Shown here one piece after another: positions 6,684-10,252 of a stretch of 10,252 nucleotides of DNA. The stretch is from a bacterium (GTDB lineage: Bacteria > CSSED10-310 > JAJRTK01), in NCBI GenBank assembly GCA_024278345.1, contig JAJRTK010000326.1:1-10252 (forward strand), in the 5' to 3' direction. Numbering within the stretch: position 1 is the first letter of the stretch; every line of letters begins with the position of its first letter. The translations under genes were made by a program, and so were the position numbers. A model generated the notes under the pieces. It was not told the origin of the DNA, did not search any database, and worked only from the letters and a program-made list of their open reading frames with translations.

Positions 6684-6866
6684 GCAGGACGCCGCGGCCA
6701 CCGATGTTTTCCCCCCCCCAATCTTTTCGCATGGAGGCCTTCCGACCTCCATGCCGGCGGAGCGTGAAAATCCATGGGAGACGACGACCCCGCCAGAAAC
6801 GCTGTTTGCAGCGGGCAGCGGGCCGTATGCCGCGGGGAGCGGGTCGCGGGTATGACTTTTTTTTTC
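6684..6866. other. RND 3' flank: palindrome, C9 and T9 tracts, no clear terminator
   Basis: Holds a C9 tract (6711-6719), the palindrome GCATGGAGG/CCTCCATGC (6729-6754, 9-bp stem, 8-base loop; same shape as the GCATG module at 130-155), a CGCTG-TTTG-CAGCG hairpin (6799-6812) and a T9 tract (6857-6865) next to the RND stop. For minus-strand transcripts leaving the RND gene, the 6799-6812 hairpin is followed only by TTTCTGG, so at best it is a weak terminator. Confidence 0.45.
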
Positions 6867-9800
6867 TCAGTTCTCTTCATCGCCCTTTCCAAACTCGTGG
6901 CCAAGAAGCCTTTCCAGGAACCTCCGCGCATCGACGGTCAAGCTGAAGAGCGCCGGGACCAAGACTAGCGTAAAGAGTGTGGAGAGGGCTAGCCCACCGA
7001 TGACGACGCTGCCCAGACCGCGGTAAAGCTCGGAGCCCGCGCCGGGGAAAAGCACCAGTGGCAACATCCCAAAGATGCTTGTGGCCGTACTCATGAAGAT
7101 GGGGCGAACCCGCGTCCTCACGGCTTCGGGGATAGCGATCTCCGGCGGTACCCCTTCCTTGCGGATGAGGTTCAGCGACTGGTGGACGATGAGGATGGCG
7201 TTGTTCACGACGATCCCAATAAGGATCACGAAGCCAAGCATGGTCAGAATATCCAAGGCTTGGTAGGTGATCAAGCGATTCACGGCCCAAAGCCCCAAAA
7301 AACCTCCCAAGGAAGCCAACGGGACAGAAAACAAGATAACCAGCGGATAGATCCACGATTGAAAAAGCGAGGCCATGAGCAAATAGGTCATGGCCAAGGC
7401 CAAAACGAGATTTCCCATGAGCGCATTCTTCGTGCGAGTCAGGTCGTCCGCTGTCCCGCTTAGGGAAATGGTGGCTCCTCGGGGAACCCGGTCGGCACGC
7501 TCCAGTGGCTCCATCACCTTCCGCCGGAGATCTTCCATGGCCCGTTCCAAGGGTACGTTTTCCGGAGGCACCACCGCCAGCCGCACCGCACGCTGACGTT
7601 CCAAATGGGTGATTTGGGTTGGCCCTCCCACAAACTCCACGTCGGCGACACTTCCCAGGGTCACCAGCCCACCTTGAGGAGTGAAAAACTCGATGGCCGC
7701 TAATTCATGACCGTGACGAAAGGCCTTTTTCGACGCCATGAGAACAAGATCAATTTCCCGGCCGTCGTACCGGTAATCCGTGACCTTCGCGCCGTCTACC
7801 AAGACGTCCACGATGAAACCCAGCTCCCGGTTCGTGAGCCCCACGTCCGCCATCCGCCGCCGGTCAGGCCGAACTCGCACTTCGGGATTGTTCAGATCCA
7901 AACTGGAGATGGGGCGTGCTTGAGTGCCGGGCATCTCCTGGTAGACCTTGCCCAAAAGCATGCTCCCAAACCCGATGAGCGGCTCCAGCTCTGGGCCTCG
8001 TACATCGACGTTGATGGACCTCGACTGTCCGCCCCTTTGGAACAGACTGGGCTGGACCGCAATCCCTATGGATCCGGGAACTTGACCAAGGGTCCTCTGT
8101 AAAAGCGGCAACAGCTCCCTCATTCGAGTGGGTTCGTTCCCCACCATTCCCATGAAGACCTGTTGCGGCAATCCGACGTAAAAGAAACTGGAAATGCCGC
8201 CAGCCGGAAGCTGCCGCGCCTGCTCCGAATCGGGTTCGACACTCCAAAGCGGTTCCAAGTCCGACTCGATATCCAGGGCAATCCGCCGAAGCTCATCCAG
8301 GTTGTAGCCGGGCGGCGGCAAGAGAATCCCCATGGCCAAATTCCGGTTACCGCTGGGTAGGTATTCCATTTTGGGCAAGAGCTTCCACGATCCCACTACG
8401 GAGGCTGCCGTCAACAGCAGAACAGTGGCGAACCGCCGAACAGTCGTGCGATTGATCCAAGCCGAAACCGCCGAAATCAACCCCGGCATCTGGGTCACCA
8501 ATGTCGCCGTCCTAGCGAACCTCGAGACTTCCGTCCTCTCCACGCCCCTGGGGATCTGGAGTTTCCGGCCCTTCCCCAACATCCTTGCCGTCAACGTGGG
8601 AATGACCGAGAGCGAGACCACAAGACTCAGGATTACCGCCGCTGATATGGCGATAGCGATGTCCCGGAAGAGCTGCCCCGCCTCGTCCTTTACAAAGATC
8701 ACTGGCAAGAATACCGCGACCGTCGTCAGAGTTGATGCCAGCACGGCTCCCCAAACCTCCGTGGCCCCCTCCAGCGATGCCCTCCTCCGGGGTTTCCCCA
8801 TCTGTCGATGCCTAAAAATGTTCTCCAGCACGACGATGCTGTTATCCACGACCATTCCAACAGAAAAAGCCAGCCCTGCCAACGAGATCACATTAATAGA
8901 GCGCCCCAGCAAATACATCACCAAAAAGGTCGCCACCACGGAAATCGGAATCGATACGGCCACGACGAACGTCCCCGTCAGCGACCAGAGAAAAACCAAC
9001 AGGACAAAGACGGCCAAACCGCCTCCAACATAGATGTTCGACTTCACGAGTCCCAGAGCCGAATCGATGTATTCCGTCTCGTCGTAGACCTGGCGGAGGC
9101 GCAACCCTTGTGGCACCAACACCTTCCCGTCAAGCTCTTTCACCGCCCGCCTCAGCCCGGCCATTACCTCCATGACATTGGCACCCGACTCCCGAAGAGC
9201 GTTGATGGCAAGGGCGGGCCGCCCTTTGTACCGGACGAAGGCCCCCGCCTTGCGAAAACCCATCTGAACTGTCGCCACGTCCCTCACAAAGATAGGAATC
9301 CCGCCCCGCGTGGCGACGATGACGTTCGCTACGTCCACTGGACTTCGATAATCCCCCACGGTCCGCACGATGTAACGCCGTTTGCCCTCGTCAAAATCGC
9401 CCGCCGAATAATCCCTGTTCTCCGCCCCAAGCGCAGCCGCAAGCTCTGACATCGACAGATTGCGCATGGCCATTTTGCCTGGATCCACCACAACCTGAAG
9501 CTCCCCCTCGCGGCCTCCGTAGACATTCACCTTCGCCACGCCGGAAACCCGTTCCAACCGAGGCTTGATCTCGTCTTCCACGTAATCGAACAAGGTCGCC
9601 ACGTCGGTTTGATTTTCTGGCGCCGCGGTAAAGATGAACCACGCAATCGCCCCGGAGCGGACATCGACATTACTCAAGACCGGCTTCCGCGTGTTGTCCG
9701 GATAGTCGGAAACCTGTTCCAGGCGATTGGACACGCGAATGAGCGCCGAATCGATATCGACGCCCACGGGAAACTCCAGCACGATGTTTCCCACGCTCTC

Positions 9801-10055
9801 GCTGGATGTACTTTCCATCTTCAAGACGCCATCGACACTCTTGAGCTGTTCTTCCTGCTTGTCGATGATCTCGCGTTCGATCTCTTGAGGGCTGGCCCCC
9901 GGCCAAACGGTCGAGACCGTGATGCGAGGCCGGTCAATGTTGGGCGTCAACTGGATGGGCACGGCAAACAGGGCCAAGAAACCGAAGATCGCCAACAAAA
10001 TGACCACGGCGGCCACCGTCACCGGATTCCGTATGGAAAAATCAATGAACCGCAT
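6867..10055 (-). CDS. RND family efflux transporter permease (AcrB/HAE1-like)
   Basis: A complete 1062-residue inner-membrane RND permease with the twofold layout: TM1 (about 13-32), a first periplasmic loop (33-338), TM2-6 (about 340-490), TM7 (about 540-556), a second loop (557-875) and TM8-12 (about 878-1040). TM4 carries GMVVDNSIVVLEN (400-412), so only one acidic residue (D404) remains; AcrB has two (D407/D408). In the later helix, GIVVNNAILIV places N951/N952 where AcrB has K940; the downstream TRVRP Arg (R984) is kept. Such variants occur in bona fide proton-driven pumps of this superfamily. Substrate cannot be inferred. It would work with a periplasmic adaptor and an outer-membrane channel, neither of which is in the window. 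ATG 10055 has GAGGGAG 5 bases upstream. A perfect duplicate of codons 5-16 lies just upstream, next to a repeat. It is the first minus-strand gene of the window; 625 bp of repeats separate it from gspK. Confidence 0.95.
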   Translation of the reverse strand: MRFIDFSIRNPVTVAAVVILLAIFGFLALFAVPIQLTPNIDRPRITVSTVWPGASPQEIEREIIDKQEEQLKSVDGVLKMESTSSESVGNIVLEFPVGVDIDSALIRVSNRLEQVSDYPDNTRKPVLSNVDVRSGAIAWFIFTAAPENQTDVATLFDYVEDEIKPRLERVSGVAKVNVYGGREGELQVVVDPGKMAMRNLSMSELAAALGAENRDYSAGDFDEGKRRYIVRTVGDYRSPVDVANVIVATRGGIPIFVRDVATVQMGFRKAGAFVRYKGRPALAINALRESGANVMEVMAGLRRAVKELDGKVLVPQGLRLRQVYDETEYIDSALGLVKSNIYVGGGLAVFVLLVFLWSLTGTFVVAVSIPISVVATFLVMYLLGRSINVISLAGLAFSVGMVVDNSIVVLENIFRHRQMGKPRRRASLEGATEVWGAVLASTLTTVAVFLPVIFVKDEAGQLFRDIAIAISAAVILSLVVSLSVIPTLTARMLGKGRKLQIPRGVERTEVSRFARTATLVTQMPGLISAVSAWINRTTVRRFATVLLLTAASVVGSWKLLPKMEYLPSGNRNLAMGILLPPPGYNLDELRRIALDIESDLEPLWSVEPDSEQARQLPAGGISSFFYVGLPQQVFMGMVGNEPTRMRELLPLLQRTLGQVPGSIGIAVQPSLFQRGGQSRSINVDVRGPELEPLIGFGSMLLGKVYQEMPGTQARPISSLDLNNPEVRVRPDRRRMADVGLTNRELGFIVDVLVDGAKVTDYRYDGREIDLVLMASKKAFRHGHELAAIEFFTPQGGLVTLGSVADVEFVGGPTQITHLERQRAVRLAVVPPENVPLERAMEDLRRKVMEPLERADRVPRGATISLSGTADDLTRTKNALMGNLVLALAMTYLLMASLFQSWIYPLVILFSVPLASLGGFLGLWAVNRLITYQALDILTMLGFVILIGIVVNNAILIVHQSLNLIRKEGVPPEIAIPEAVRTRVRPIFMSTATSIFGMLPLVLFPGAGSELYRGLGSVVIGGLALSTLFTLVLVPALFSLTVDARRFLERLLGHEFGKGDEEN
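10009..10043. repeat. 35-bp direct repeat, genic copy (RND codons 5-16)
   Basis: Inside the RND coding start, specifying DFSIRNPVTVAA. It is identical over all 35 bases to 10079-10113. The copies are separated by exactly 35 bases that hold the RND start codon and ribosome-binding site, so the period is 70. Confidence 0.95.
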
Positions 10056-10065
10056 ATCCGCTCCC

Positions 10066-10125
10066 TCAGCCCCTTCTCGCGGCCACCGTCACCGGATTCC
10101 GTATGGAAAAATCGGCCTCGGTCAT
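10066..10125 (-). CDS. Possible leader mini-ORF MTEADFSIRNPVTVAARRG upstream of the RND gene
   Basis: A 19-codon ORF starts ATGACCGAGGCC at 10125. It runs in frame through the duplicated RND segment and stops (TGA 10066-10068) within the GAGGGAG ribosome-binding site of the RND gene, 10 bases before its ATG. Residues 5-16 repeat the RND N-terminus because the duplicate is read in the same phase as the gene. The first four codons are identical to those of the mini-ORF before gspL. No strong ribosome-binding site precedes it, so translation is unproven. Confidence 0.35.
   Translation of the reverse strand: MTEADFSIRNPVTVAARRG
10079..10113. repeat. 35-bp direct repeat, upstream copy
   Basis: A perfect 35/35 copy of 10009-10043, placed upstream of the RND ribosome-binding site and abutting the edge of palindromic repeat copy 4 at 10114. 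Absence of any mismatch suggests a recent duplication or constraint. Confidence 0.95.
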
Positions 10126-10252
10126 GGTACCGGCCACGGTGCAGATTTCAGACGCCGCCCCAGGGCTTCCAGCCCTGGAACCCGGCGGAGGCTCTGCCTC
10201 CGGACCTCCGCTGGGAGCGCCGCTCCCAGACCCACGCCAGGGAGCCAGCTCC
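10114..10252 (+). repeat. Modular palindromic repeat, copy 4 (upstream of RND)
   Basis: Begins GGCCTCGGTCAT, identical to 4841-4852 (copy 2). Contains CCAGGGCTTCCAGCCCTGG (10160-10178) followed by AACCC, GGAGGC-TCT-GCCTCC (10187-10201), and CTGGGAGCG-C-CGCTCCCAG (10211-10229) followed by ACCCA. A further CCAGGGAGC segment begins at 10238 and is cut by the window edge. No promoter for the RND gene is recognisable within it, so transcription may start to the right of the window. Confidence 0.8.

Noticed and set aside
8332-9033. A plus-strand ORF of 233 residues inside the RND gene
   Set aside because: Antisense to conserved RND transmembrane segments; Thr/Ser/Ala-rich without recognisable features.
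6867-10055. RND gene as a heavy-metal CusA-type or triclosan MdtB/C-type pump
   Set aside because: Motifs in the fourth and tenth helices do not match the metal-efflux subfamily, and the substrate cannot be set from sequence alone, so no symbol was given.

Overview
The window comes from a diderm (Gram-negative type) bacterium with a moderately GC-rich genome. The evidence is a type II secretion (T2SS) gene block and an RND inner-membrane pump, both of which need an outer membrane. A GspN-type protein after GspM suggests a lineage with delta-proteobacterial, acidobacterial, verrucomicrobial or similar T2SS organisation. Nothing here fixes the phylum, and I do not assign a genus.

Layout, left to right. 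Positions 1-397 are non-coding repeat DNA: four perfect 23-bp tandem units, each a small hairpin, followed by GC-rich palindromes and T-tracts. A plus-strand gene (about 398-1687) encodes a VanZ-like multi-pass membrane protein with a long C-terminal extension. It converges on the end of a minus-strand block. Read in transcription order (right to left), that block is: an RND efflux permease (10055-6867), a 625-bp repeat-rich gap, gspK (about 6241-5330), a 518-bp repeat-rich gap, gspL (4811-3315), gspM (3318-2788, overlapping gspL by 4 bp) and gspN (2678-1761).

GspK, L, M and N are consecutive in canonical T2SS order: pseudopilus tip protein, actin-like/periplasmic assembly-platform protein, its coiled-coil partner, and the N protein. 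The secretin, ATPase, GspF and major pseudopilins are not in the window; the RND pump sits where gspJ would be expected.

The most unusual material is intergenic. All four long non-coding stretches carry copies of a modular repeat made of short perfect palindromes separated by ACCC, with further modules and a T-tract in some copies. The modules I aligned all lie in the same orientation on the plus strand. Two copies, upstream of gspL and of the RND gene, share an edge that reads ATGACCGAGGCC on the minus strand. Each opens a mini-ORF (MTEA...) that stops exactly at the start codon or Shine-Dalgarno of the next gene. At the RND gene, this edge abuts a perfect 35-bp duplication of codons near the start of the RND gene itself. 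A further ~35-bp motif occurs in inverted orientation in two of the gaps.
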